The notes below the pieces were generated by a model. The model was not told the origin of the DNA. It saw only the letters and a program-made list of their open reading frames with translations, and ran no database searches. A stretch of 64,000 bases of DNA, taken from the NCBI GenBank assembly GCA_948567375.1, contig OX419755.1:18481001-18545000 (forward strand), given 5' to 3'. Of this stretch, positions 24,424 through 37,325 are shown piece by piece. Both the position numbers and the translations under genes were made by a program. The DNA comes from Lunularia cruciata (lineage: Eukaryota > Streptophyta > Marchantiopsida > Lunulariales > Lunulariaceae). How positions within the stretch are numbered: the stretch's first letter is position 1; the number at the start of each line of letters is the position of its first letter.

Positions 24424-27400
24424 GATTGGATGGACGGATTAGTTACATGAGTGTGTTGTTTGATTGGGTCCCTTCGCACTGTTCTGCAGTAGTAGTGTCT
24501 AATTGAGTTGCTTAGACTCGCTCTTGATAAGACTCGTTCTCCCGCCGTCTTCCGGGTCGTAACCCACCACCGTCACCTGGTTCGTTTGGCCGCCAGCAAT
24601 ATAAATTCATCCATTTACCACTCCTGCTTTTGATCCGAACTGAAACGAACCGGCTCGCCCGCATGGTGGGCCAATATGCTGTCACGATGTTGCTCTTCTT
24701 CACACTCTTAATCATTCCATTCCATTCCCCATCTTTACTGTATCACTTTATTGATTCTGAATACTTCTCCTTGTTCACCCATCTGCAGGTCTGGTCTTTT
24801 CTCTTCACTTCGGCAAGAATAGAAGACGGGACCAAAAGTGAGGGAGGAAGGGATGGAGGGTTCTGTTTCTCCCTTCCTCTCTTGTCTTGCCGTCATTACA
24901 AGGAACATACATACAACTAGATACCTGCACTCTGATGTGTGCGCCAAGTCGAGTCCATTCAACCAGGTCTAACTACGGCCAAAAATTTAGCTTACATCAT
25001 CAAATGTCGAGTCAACTTGAGAGAAATTTAGGCAGAGACTCCAACCAAAATGATGAACTAGCGTGAGGACCTTTTCCTCCACATACAAATGGTCGGTCAT
25101 GCTTTTACTATTGCTAATGCTTGCAAGGGAGTAAGAACAGTAAGAGAAATTCCACAAATTTCAGCACTGTGCGAGCTTGCTTACTTGCTGCTACTAGGCT
25201 ACTACTAACACTACCCTCATATGCATGTTCCTATTTGGGATGGGGATGGCTTGATGGGGTCTTCCCATCCTTCATTTTTCCTACGCGGTCGCCTTTTTCT
25301 ATTTGGGATAGGATACAGCGGTACAGGGATTCACTCGTACCCCGCTGGAGACACTCTTGCTTCCTCGTACCTCCCGCACAACATCCTAGTCTCCGGTAAC
25401 GTTCAAATCCAGACTTGAACTTGTGGCAGAATCACTGCGTACTCCCTTCCTCAGAAAAGAACGCAACGCTAACGAATCAAGCGGTTTCTCCCAATAAAAT
25501 GACAATTTATCCGGGCCCGCACCGTAAGTGCGGGAGGTGTCATCGAGTAAACTGACAGTTCGGATGGTACGACGAAACAACAGGAGTGCTCATAAGGGGA
25601 ATGAGTAAGGGCCCCGGTCCACTAACACTCAATGTTTCTCAACAAAGTGCCAGTTAAATAATTACGGTCCTGTGGAATAAACTTGATAAATTTTCTAAAA
25701 TATAGAATAGCTTCTTTAAAAAGAATATTTATCAGCAAAGATTCTGATGAAAAACATCTTTTTATGTTTTATATCATTAAGTTCCCAAGGGTTCCTCATC
25801 ATATAACTTAATTTGGACCCAGATAAACTTGAATTGTATAAAAACATTTTAAATAAGACATTCTCGGGCAGAGGAGGCCCTTAGGAGTGGTACCTTTCAT
25901 CCGCCACGACCATTTCATTTGTTTGCTTTGGAGTTTTGGCCTTTTCTATTCCTTTTCCGTTTCATTCATGGTATTCAGAGAAGCTAGACAGATTGTTGTC
26001 GAGATAAACACGTGAACGTGAACGGAGGAAGAGCAGCCAATACGCGCAAGCACTTGCAAAAAGATCACATTAAATAAGCACAGGATTAGGATGGGGATTT
26101 CATTTCACAGGACTAGGTTGATCGGACAACAACGACTAGAGGCTTTTTGGTTTCATCGAAGTTCTCCCTTAATTTGGCTCGCATGTACAACCAGCTTAGC
26201 TAGTCCAGTAGCTTCATTCCCTCGTGATCTGTGGAGAATCATTGTTGTCTTCTTAAAGCTTTATATAGCAATGTTTTCAGCAGCCGTTACAAGTCGATCC
26301 GTCTTATGGATTATCGGCAAGTGAAGAGGAAAACAATGTCAAGGTTTGACGACAAAACGGAGACGTTATCGTCAATCACCAGCAGCTTAGCTGCAGTCTC
26401 TCTTCTATACAAGGGGCAAACCTCCTATACGAGTATTAAAATCCGTTAACAGCGACATCACAATCTCTTCACACGAAGAAGTGAAACTTGGACAAATCGA
26501 TCCTGAGTTTAGTAATATCTCCACCGTACTTTTATTAGCAGGAGGAGTACGGCTGAAACATTGCAGTATTATGTCCAATCCGTGGGGAGGGAAGTAAAAC
26601 CTGCCAAGTGGTGTTTCTGTAAGTTCTATAGAGCCCCAATGCTTTCTGCTACTTCATGCGATTGTGTATTCTACTCTCAAGCAATGACGTTTGTATCCAA
26701 ATTGTAAGGGGGTAAATATTCTCCAGCTGCAAATGTCTCATGGCAGTTTAGGGAGAATGATTCGAAGTAGAACTGGATGTGAATGAAGCACTATGGGAAC
26801 ACTTATCCATTTGCAAATGTACGGCTGAATAAACTAAAATGTTTTGGCTTGCACTCAAGTGATCTTAGCTACAAATTTGTAGATGCTTACCTACAAGTTA
26901 AGGTATGCTTACCTACAACCTGTGTTACCAATCCAAATCCATGTGCATGGATCTGCCCAAGTTTCAGAGTAAAATCCCCCATTGTCAGATCTGAAAAGCA
27001 ACGATTCCACATTGCAGCCACCTCAACCGATGTTTTGTTTGAGCACCTTAAGATTGATGAGACAAGTAATCGTTTTTGTCCTTTATTCAAGTGCTTGTTT
27101 TCCATCATTGTAGATCACTTGCTGACCGAAGAACACACTTAGGTACATGGAAAGCGGGCTAAGAAAAATTCTAAGAGTGCAGTGCAGGCTAGAAGAAGAG
27201 GAGCTGCTTTTAGTCTATGTGCCTCGTTGATAGGTAGAAATTCTTTCCAGAGAAAGTCTTGAAGCTGCTGCTAATGACGGACTGACACCAAGAATTATCA
27301 GACAAAATTGAACCGCATTCCAATACAGGTATGTGACAACCGGATGTGGGCACCATGAAATCCTCTGCACAGAAAGACCCAATCAGCATCAACCATCCCT

Positions 27401-28871
27401 ATCACCCACTTCACTTCGTTCATTAAACAATTCAATAGTTCACCAGAAATTTGGTGCATGTCATAGAAGGAAGTGGTTGACAATGGTTCTAAAGCTGGGA
27501 ATTTCGCTTTCTCAGTGAACGAATTGATGAATATTGAGAAATGGATCGTGGAAGTTGTTGAGGCATGAGTTGTGGATGAATTGATTCGGACAATGACTAC
27601 GAGTGAGAAGGAGAAAGAGAGTATGCAAATATGTCTGACAGTCAGAGTTCCGAACTACTGCATGATCTACAGTCGACTCTTGATAACTGCAAGTTGCGTA
27701 AGTGCAATGGATTCGGAGAGAACCGAAAAATAAACGCGTCCATGCAATCTATTGCATTTTTCATAAGTGGAATATTTCTGAAAGTTGCTGTTAGAAAAAT
27801 ATACTTACAAAAACATCCTTCAAAGATAGATGAAATTTCCTACTCTCAATATATGCAAGTTTGGCTAAAATTTGCAGTTATCCAAACTCTTTATCTCTGG
27901 ACACGTGCAATTGTTCAAAAAGCTGCAGTTGTTAAATGTTTTGGATGACTGAAAATCCTCTACAAGTGGAATCTCCAGTCCCCAACCGAGGCAATGCACT
28001 TATCGATAGTCATGGAATAGAACATCGACAAGTGAATTTTGGACGTAGTTAGTCAGTCCCTATGTTCTTGTTGTTCCTCAGACTTTGTGTTCTTTCTTCC
28101 TCCCCTCCCAAGAACAGTGGAGTTCGAAACTCTAGGATGTAGTTACCCCTCATGATTGTTGTTTCTGAGACTTTGTAGGCTCTTTCTCTCCCTTTACTTC
28201 AAAAGTCAATGACCAAGACGGGGGGGACCACTGTTCATTGATTCATGGATCTAGCACAACACGGGTACATTGGACTTTGCTTGACCGAACAGCCAACCCA
28301 CGATGTACCATGGCCACCCACCAGTTGAGGAAGAGTGTGAAGGCGTGGGCTTTCTCTCTCTTTTTACCTCATAAGACCGATCCATCCAATCACGCTCTAT
28401 GGTTTACGTTGAATCTGTTCAGAGAATGTTGTTTCAAAATTCAAGACCAAGCCCACGTCTCACTGGGATTCATTTTGACGAATGCATAGCCAACACCGAC
28501 ATACATGGGGTACAACATCGTTGGACTTGTACTACAGTAGGGAGTGTTTGTTCCCTTGACCTTCGAAGGGAATTTGACAACAAAGATGCTCATCGTCTTG
28601 TAACAGCATGTACCTGCAGGAGCAGAAGCAGTAGCGTCTTCACTCCCTTTCTTTTTCTCTCACTCAACAACGAGGGGAGAAAAAAGGATAGGTGTGGACT
28701 ATCATCACTTTCAGATGATGCAGATGGGTAGGAGTTGAGAAGACAAATCCTCATTCAATCATTTCTGAAGGCGAATAAAGAGGGGCGGGCTTGAAAATAA
28801 AATCTAGCAAGGCAAGTTGGACATAGTAGATCGCTCGCGCAGCTTGTTAAATTTGCACTTGTCTCATAATT

Positions 28872-28893
28872 TGTCTGTCTGTCTGTCTGTCTG
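28872..28893. repeat. (TGTC)n microsatellite
   Basis: Five TGTC tetranucleotides in a row. Confidence 0.9.
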
Positions 28894-30485
28894 GCTGCTG
28901 CTACTGTTGCTTCTGGCCTTGATTGGGACTTGAGTTGAAATCGATATTCTACGTAGGAGTTGCAGTACACACCTTCTTCCTTCCTCTATACTTTTCTCGC
29001 TCTCTCGCGTCGTGTCTGAGAATATTGACATCCATCCTCCCACATGTCATGCAAGATTCATATGTTTGCGGGACTGTTTGTATGATCGAATCGTAAATTG
29101 CGTCGTAAATGCTGGCAACGGCCTGAAGTAGATTGATCAGAGCGCCGTTACTTAGATTTACGAAATCCTCACTTCCCCTCGCCGTCATTGGCGCCCCTGC
29201 CCTCGTGTCCACGTGATGTCGCTTGTGCGCCCCTGATCTCTCTCAACTCCTCCCCTTCCCATTCGTTAACTTTTAACTTCACCCGGTTCTCCCCTCCCCA
29301 CCACCCTCCCTTCCCCCAGCCCTTCTTCTTCTTTTTCCTCCTCCTCATCACCATCATCGTCATCACCCTCACTCGCTCTCACTTTTTACCCAGCCTGATT
29401 TCTCGGCACTTCCTTTACCGCATGGAATCGCTCAACTAGCTGAGCCTGAGTGACTACGGTTTACTTCCTTCATGGATGCACACCCCATTCTCGGCTGCTG
29501 CAGCGGCAGCAGTGGCAGTGCAGCTCCCCGCTTTTTGTCTACAATTCTTTTCCTTTTTATGCGAGGAGGAACTAGTGGTCAGTACGTCATCTGCCCACAT
29601 GAACTCCAGCACCACAAACATGAAACTTTGACAAGGCAACAAAAACAAAGAGCAGTTAACCTAAATGGCCTATTACGGGTACAAAGCCAACAAACTTGCA
29701 TGTCCCACTCTTCATCTCTGGCTTTACCTCACCTTACCTTACCCTGCTCTGATTGACAGGACTCCTAGCATCTATACATCCCTTCTTCCGCTGAGCTATG
29801 ATATCCATTACGGTACATACCCCAACAAAATTGCATGCTACAGCAGATTCTCTACTCTCCTCATCGACAGGAGCAAGGCAAGGAAAGGGAAGTCTGACTT
29901 TTCTATCTTTTCTTCTCTAACTTTCTTCCCATCATCTGTCGCTTTAGCCGTCTTGTCCTGCACATCGCCTTCGCTTTTCAAAAACCCAAGTGTTTTACTA
30001 CTAGGCTGACTTTACACCAAACTGTGGTTGCCTTGGGACTTACTACTAGTTTGGAAAGATGATTGAACCATACGGGACGGGATGCTACTGTGAGAAAAGT
30101 AGTTTTCGTCGGTTTCTCCTCCTCATTAGAAAGAGGGAGAAAGAGAGGGTAGAGTGCCGCTACTTGACAGAAAAGATTATGTTTTAAATATGGCAGACGG
30201 TTAGCAGAGACATCTGGTTAAAATGAAGGCAGTGGGGGACAAGTCTGACCGACTGGACAGTTGGGTGGAAACCCAGTCCTCTCCACTGGCAAGAGAATTT
30301 AATAGTATATGATTGATGTGGATTGCTCCCACGGTACATATTGATGGTATCAACGATAGAAAGCCAGGAGACGGAATGAGCTTGGGAGAGAGAGAAAGAG
30401 CAAGAGTGAGAGTGGGAAACAGACGGAGAGTGGGTGGGTGAAAGGGGATAAAGATGGATAGAGAGAGAATTTGCTATCAAGACGG

Positions 30486-30520
30486 AGAGAAGAAGAAGAA
30501 GAGAAGAAGAAGAAGAAAAA
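30486..30520. repeat. (GAA)n-like purine tract
   Basis: Uninterrupted purines with a GAAGAA pattern, preceded and followed by other purine-rich blocks. On the minus strand this resembles the pyrimidine-rich leaders common in plant 5' UTRs. Confidence 0.8.
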
Positions 30521-32063
30521 ACAGAAGCACAGTAGTAGTAGTAGCACAATGAATGACACCGTGATGACAACATCCTACTCAACTTTACTTCCTGCCCCTC
30601 TAAAAGGTTTACCACCATACTCATCATACCGACAGGATTGAAGAATCAAGACAGGCAGCAGATTAGAACCCCTCGCTTGCTTTCCCGTTCGTTCCGTTAC
30701 AACACACGAGCAGAAACTGAACTCACCCAAACCTAACCAGAGGTTCACTTCAGTTCCATTGAATTGGATACCACAATCATCCATACGAACCTAAGTCCCT
30801 TTAATCTCACTCCCTCGCCCCACTCACCGCAAACAGGAGCAATAATTGCCCAAATCACTGAAGTAAATGAAGCCGCCATCTTCGCTACCTTCTCCTCTTC
30901 CTCTTCTTCGTCTTATTATTCTATAAACAGAGCGCATCAGCTGCTTCTGCAACAATAACCTACATGAACCACCACCGTATTCACAACAAACTGGCCACTA
31001 ACTGCTCACCAAAAACTCTGTGCTGTGGCTGCCAGATAGCAGGATCAACTTGCTGCAGCCCCTCCGCCATTCTTATCCATTTAATACTTGCTACTTCCTG
31101 TTCTCCTGCTTCTTCTTCACCAGTATACATACAGTAGCAAGTACCAAATGTCTTCTCAGAACGAGCCAACGAGAGAGTAGCGGTCTTAGCAATCAGGACA
31201 AGGGCAAAACAACGGAAGAGTCGCAGCTGTTGGCGCTATCACAAGCAGCAGCAGATTTAGCAATTATAATACTTGTCAGAGTTGCCGGAGATAGGACATA
31301 ATAATCCCAACAGCCTCTCTCTAACGTTCGCCGGCACTGACAGACATGAGGAGGTTCGGTTGCTTATTCCCACACCAGATAGACTTGCCAATAAATTTAA
31401 ATAGCTTCTTCTCCCGTCATTTCTCACTGCATTATGTCCGTAAACCAACTTCCAATCTGCACTAATCTCGTCCTAATATAACTCTACCGCCGTACCGGTA
31501 CCACCCCTGCTAACCCCCAGTCAGTCCGGTCAGATCGTGTCAAAAGAAGAACATTGTAGACATAGATAGACAGTTGCGGCTGCATAATCATATCGAATGC
31601 ATAAAGGACCTCGTCCTTTCCTTGACATCAATTGTTCTTAGTTACTCGAACTCTGTCCTTTCCTTTTCTCGTGCTGTGTGTCGTCTTCTTCATCATGAAA
31701 GGGAGCTGGAATTTTCAACTCCATATTTCGTTTGCTTGCTTGCAAGTTGCTCCTTGGCAAAGATACTTTTTCCACTTTCCTTTCAGTATTTTCCTTCTGG
31801 ACAAAGATCGGACCTTTAATTGAGTTTTCGTTCATGGAGGGGATATCAGGGGACAAAGCAGAGAGATCGTTAACTCTAATTGGTCTTCGACGAGATATTT
31901 CTGATTACGACACAGAATTGGCTACAATCTCATAGACTATATTTGGTCTCACTGATTCTGGGTTGTCAAGACGTAGGGTACCAAAAGTAGTTCTCGTCAC
32001 AACAAACAAGAAATCGATCATGACGATGAACTCATCGAAATCTTTAACTGAATCCATATGTTT

Positions 32064-32124
32064 TATATATATATATATATACGTCAGTTGTTCTTGATTA
32101 TCGAGTTTCTCTCTCTCTCTCTCT
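32064..32124. repeat. (TA)n and (TC)n microsatellites
   Basis: An uninterrupted TA run around 32064-32080 is followed by a TC run around 32107-32124. Confidence 0.85.
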
Positions 32125-34451
32125 AACATTCACCAGAAAGGAAACACAAGTCATTCATTGATTAGTATTTTCGATCAGACCAATTTCTCCAGTATCGAGA
32201 ACCACATGTGTTGCAATGAACACCATTATCGTGTAGAAGAATAAAAATAAGATGTGCGCACTGTTCGTTTGATGTTTCTAAAGTTTATCCTGTCTATCCA
32301 TGAGGTAGTTAATGACCCAAAAAAGCCTTAGAGCTGTTTATTCGGATGAAAGAGTCGAGCCCCGTTATGAAAAAAATAACCATGCAATAAAAAAGTGATG
32401 ATGGGCACATGATGTTACACTGGAAATTTCAGCCACCTTCTCAAGTGTTTGGTTTTACATAGAAATGGTAGAAATAGGGACTCTCTGACGACTAGACTAT
32501 ACGACTCACTTTTATTGAATATGTCCTCGGAAAGACAGTCTTACATTTATCTAACACTACACTCCACTCCCTTTACGTGGTGCAAGCTGGATAGGTACAA
32601 CTCTTGATAAGTGCAATGAGTTTTCGAATTAAAGAGGCGAACGTGTAAGTAAAGTAGACTGCAGCACTCTTCATAGTTGCAGCTCACCTCGAGACGATAT
32701 CCATATACTATAATCTCGATATAAGCGTGAGGATTTTAAAAATTGGGCTAACTATTTTACTATTTTAAACTAAATCAATCCAATGTTAAAGTATCTCCAT
32801 ATTACACTTATTGGAATAGCCAGCTCTGGATAACTCCAACTTTTCAAAAAGTTGCACTTGTGGAGTTTTTGGGTAACGGCAAAAGCTCCATGTTATGTGC
32901 ATTCTCGAGTATGAGTGGATTGAGTGAGGTTTCGTTCCTTCAACTTCAGCTGGCTTCTGGTTGGGTCTTGAACTATTTCTGGACTATTTTTGAACGCCTT
33001 CTACTTCATCGTGCACTTCTACGTCTTCAAGTCCAAATAAAAAAGTTCTGAATATGCTAAAAATTGAAAAAATAGAAGCATGAAGATGTGGGTGACGTCA
33101 AATTCTTCAGCTCTAGGGTATTCCAGTGATATTTCATTCCTCCCCATGTCAAGGAGCTTTTTTGGTCTTACTGCAGAGTGGATAATTATATGGGCAGTTA
33201 AATAGGTTAAATAGGAGCTTCTTAAAGCTCTTTTAATAATGGTTTTATCCATTCAGTCTTAATTCTGGTGTTTTAAGAGATTTTTCTCCCGCTCCGAGGT
33301 TTCATATGACTATTATATCCAAGGATGAATGTTCACTAAACTGGTTTTCAGCAAAGACGATTTATAAGAATGTTATCCTAATTTCATCCACCCGCCCTAT
33401 ATTTTTCTATCTTTTCAAGATATTATCTTTAAGAGATTTGATGTGTTTAGACAAATTTGATTTTTACATTTAATCCTTTTATGGTAGACACATTAGTTTT
33501 TCTAGCTTAGTTGAGGTATAGATTACTATAATGAGTCAACCAGCCATATTCCAGGAACGAACATAGCATATCTAAAAAGCTATACCATTCCACTTTTAGA
33601 GTAAATCCAGGACAAATGTGATACTTTTCACCTCACCTTGTCTTCTTTCCCTATCCTAGAGCAAGAGAAGAAAATACGGAGAGAAAACGAGGGCAGTGAC
33701 AATATATTAAAGTATCTCTCCCATAGATTTCGGGGTGGGCTCGTCTTTTGATCATGATCAGCACATGAACCCACCCTTTAAAGAACATGGGCGAAGGAAA
33801 CAGTCTCCCTCTGCCACTTTACTTACTTCTTTTCCTTTCTGAGCCTCGAGTCATTCGTTCGTAGTCGAGAGGCCACGAAAAGAGGTCTCGTGATTTCGAT
33901 GGAAAAGCGAAGGATCTCGAGGCAACTTGCACTCCTCTCAAGCCGCAGGGTAACTGGAACCGTCATTGGAAACTAATGCACTCGGAATTCAAGGTGTGTG
34001 TGAGTTACTGTACCCCAGGCCGAGGTCAACAACCCTGGTTAGGATCCCAGGCCTGACCTTGTATCTACCTTGAACCTATCGCGCAGAGAGAGAGAGAGAT
34101 TACCTGAGGTTACCGATCGGCTGAAGTCCCACGGTCCGGAACTGTGTCAAAGGGTTTACCTACACGTGGCGGCTGTTACCGGCCACTCGGTTGACGTGGG
34201 TGGAATGGTGTGAGTCCCGATGCTCCTGGCGAGGTCCAAGGAAGGGAAGCTCCGATGCCACTAGAAAGAGTTAGAGAGGGCTCCGGTTAAGTACCAGAGG
34301 GGAAGGGGCAGACAGACAGGCAAAGCTGAGCAGACAGACAGCAGCCAGAAGATGTTGACTGATGAGCAGGAAGCGCTTGATGTTGCTTCTTTGCTTTATC
34401 TCATCGCCAACGAGCGAATGGGACTCGCTGTCTGTCGGGGCTGTGAGAGCT

Positions 34452-34469
34452 GGGCTGGGCTGGGCTGGG
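34452..34469 (+). other. G-quadruplex motif
   Basis: Four GGG tracts separated by CT dinucleotides form a canonical three-tetrad G4 motif with 2-base loops. It lies about 1 kb beyond the 3' end of RRP5. Confidence 0.75.
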
Positions 34470-35391
34470 CTTCAGCTGAGCTGGTCGGTCGGTCCCATCG
34501 TCAGCTATGTTTAGCATCAACAAATCAATCAAATCGTCCCTCCAAATGTTGAGCTTGGATGAGAGAGAAAAAAGGCCTGTCTGTCCGTCTTGCTGGCTAG
34601 CTGTCTGTCTGCCCCTTCCTTGAAAAACTGAAGTGGGCATCCTTTGTTTGATAGTGATTCATGAACAGTGAGAGAATTCATCCATCCTCTTCTTGCTTTT
34701 ACTGTTTCGCAGAACCTTATTCCAAGCATTTTGGGATTTTTGCGACGTTTATTCCTGTTCTTCCTTCCTACGGCACGGAAGAGAAACAGTAGTAAAATTA
34801 GCAGGTCCTTGTAGTAACCGGAAACATGGGAGTCTAAAGGAAGTGAGATATCTACCGATGTTTCGGAGACCTTATAGTTTCACCATCGCCAAGATAATAC
34901 CGGCTGATGTTGTGGGTAGCCACTCACTGCAAGCAAGCTCTAAAAGATGCCAGATTTCGATATTTGTCTGCCTTACCATCGTTGCTATGCTTGTCCGACT
35001 CCGATGCATCTTGCGTAGATGCGGAACCCGGTTGTAGTGCTCTGAACTTGTTCGTTGACTGTTACATTGCCCGGTGTTCTCAAAGTCGTGATCAAGGATA
35101 GTGATGTTGGGTGTTGCTATGATACGGAGTTAGGTTGAAATTTTGACCCCAGATCCGTCTGAACTAAGCATCTTCTACAGCTGAGGCGGATAAAGTAAAC
35201 ACGCATTCTGAACTCCTGTATTCGGCACCACCTCCGAAGACCCTTAGGACATTAGTATAGACTGGTGTAGGTGGGAGATAGTTCACCGGATTTAACATCT
35301 TCCGTGAACATTAGTTTCCATCTCAAGACCAACTTCGGCATTCGTACTTGATTCCTTTGAGGCAAAGAATTCAGGCTCAGACTGGACCCAT

Positions 35392-35397
35392 TTTATT
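35392..35397 (-). terminator. RRP5: Polyadenylation signal AATAAA of RRP5
   Basis: A canonical AATAAA hexamer on the minus strand lies 83 bp downstream of the RRP5 stop codon, a usual distance for a plant 3' UTR. Choice of this hexamer is an inference. Confidence 0.55.
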
Positions 35398-35479
35398 GAG
35401 CATATGTTACAGACTCGACACGAATACCCGAAAAATACCAAAACGGGCCGAATGCTCAATAGTTACGTCGACTGCATGG

Positions 35480-37325
35480 CTAGCCTAACTTGGCTTCAAC
35501 GTACTCCATTGCTTTGGTCTTAACATATTCTATTCTCGTCTCATCTCCGTTTGCCTTCTCAAAATCCAGATATCTCTTGAAGAGGGACTGCATAAGAACA
35601 AAAGAAATAGTGATTAGAATGATGAAACATGTAAAATCTGCTCCATATCAATTGCTCCCTGCAACAAAGTCCAAACATTTCACCTACCTTCATCTTCTTA
35701 GGCTGCAGCTCCAACGAGACCGCTCGTTCGAAAAGTGCTCGTATCACATTAACGTCTCCCAAGCGGATTTCCTGTACACATTGGCGAATATTAGCGAGCA
35801 TTGAGGTCCTCATTACGCTACTTCCTTTGGTAGAGAGTGGACCTAAGAACAGTAGCGCAATCCGTGTGAACAAGAGAGAAACGACTCGGAGGTTTATCCA
35901 AATTTTGACAAAAAGAATTTGTGCTACCAGCCAACGGGAATTAGCTATCTCTACTCATTCTGTAATTTAGCCCCGGTAGAGGGACTGGAGAAAACATTCT
36001 TCCACATTTGGTGATTTTGGATGCATGGAACTTTGAGGGGATGGCAGGTCTAGAGAAAACCAGTTATATTGGCTAGGATTAAGTCATGCTAATTAAGACT
36101 GTCGATCCTAAGAGGTATGTTGTGAAGAGCACCTGATCCAAGTATACACTCCAAAGGTCAAGCCGCCTTGGATAATTACGAACAATTCCCTCGAAAATGG
36201 CACGACCCCTTTCAGGTGAGCCAAGTTTGAACTCCATTATTGAGACTTGGGTTATGACCTTCAAATGTTTACGTTTTGGCAAACTCAGAAGCGACTGGTC
36301 CAGGGCTTTCTTTGCTCCACCTTTCTTCAATGAATTTTGAATGTACCTTAACCATACCTGCAGAAAATCCGTGCCATTGAGTAATCGTTTCTTGTTTCTC
36401 CAAAAATCATGTTGAAGTGTTGGGGAAGGTCATGCATCCTCACCTTGGCCGAACCCTTAAACTTTCGCACCATTGTCTTCAGCAACTCATCTGCCATATC
36501 TTGTTGCTCAGTTCGTTCATAGATTCCCAAGAGAGCAATGTAAAGCTTTTTAGGATCGCAATACTGAACTGCCTTTTGGAAAACCTGAAGCACAGCTTCC
36601 TGCATATGCATTCATCATGACAGTTAATTCCTACATGTGCCCTTGGCTGCACTTCCACAAACACTCCGCACTCACTTTCTCAAGTTACAACTCTTCAGCC
36701 CTTCGTGGCCTCATTTCAAAAATGTTACGCTTGCCAACGTGCCGTACCTTCTTGGGGTTGCCGTAGGCATTTTCCAGATTCAGATATGCTACCCACACAT
36801 TCATTTTCTCTGCCTCCTCCCTGAAGTTTATTGTTTGAAGCGCCCTGCTCCACTCGACAAGGAGAAATGAATAAGCGTGAGCACTCAAGCGCAAAAGAAT
36901 CCTGAACTTTTTTGTCAGCGTTCCTACAGAGCTCCATAATGGAAAGATTGCAAAGGTTCAAGCAGTTCAATCAGCAATAAAGTAAACCTTCTGTCCGGTT
37001 GAAGAGATTGCTGAGTATCCAGGATAGTATTATGCCCGCTTCTTGGTCTTAACACATTTTACTCACTGGACGAAGGGTATAAAAGACCACCATAGTATAC
37101 CTTCACAACCTAGAAACGTCTCTATCTAGTCAAAGGGCGACAACGATACCTGTCGGCTACAGCACGGGCTTTGTCAACATCCGCGATTGAGAGCATGAAA
37201 GCCATATATTTGATCCAGACGAAACTGCTATTGGGGGAGGCTCGGACTAGCTGTTCAAATTCATCAACAGTTTCTGGAGCTTCGTTGTCTCTCAATCTTT
37301 TCTCTTCTGCTGCGGTAATTGCAGC
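35480..37325 (-). other. RRP5: RRP5 exons 36-41: HAT-repeat tail
   Basis: Residues about 1711-1991 form half-a-TPR (HAT) helical repeats. Signature pieces are [88 protein letters not shown] and [17 protein letters not shown]. The chain ends with MEYVEAKLG and a TAG at 35480-35482. In yeast this tail, with the last S1 repeats, supports 18S maturation. The exon 36 acceptor must be the second of two nearby AGs (CAGGGAG), because the first would shift the frame into an early stop. Confidence 0.93.

Larger units (their letters stand above)
22901..35390. other. GC-richer, microsatellite-rich region without recognised gene
   Basis: From about 22.9 kb the base composition shifts upward in GC and stays so to about 55.2 kb. 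The first 12.5 kb of this island contains many CpG- and pyrimidine-rich stretches and simple repeats. Open frames reach 147 codons (30184-30627, minus) but are low-complexity Ser/Leu translations of (GAA)n-type DNA. None shows a conserved domain, and no plausible chain of exons could be built. It could hold a long non-coding transcript, leader exons or regulatory DNA. Confidence 0.5.

Noticed and set aside
30184-30627. 147-codon open frame on the minus strand
   Set aside because: It is mostly Ser/Leu/His low-complexity sequence from purine/pyrimidine repeats, with no domain or exon context.
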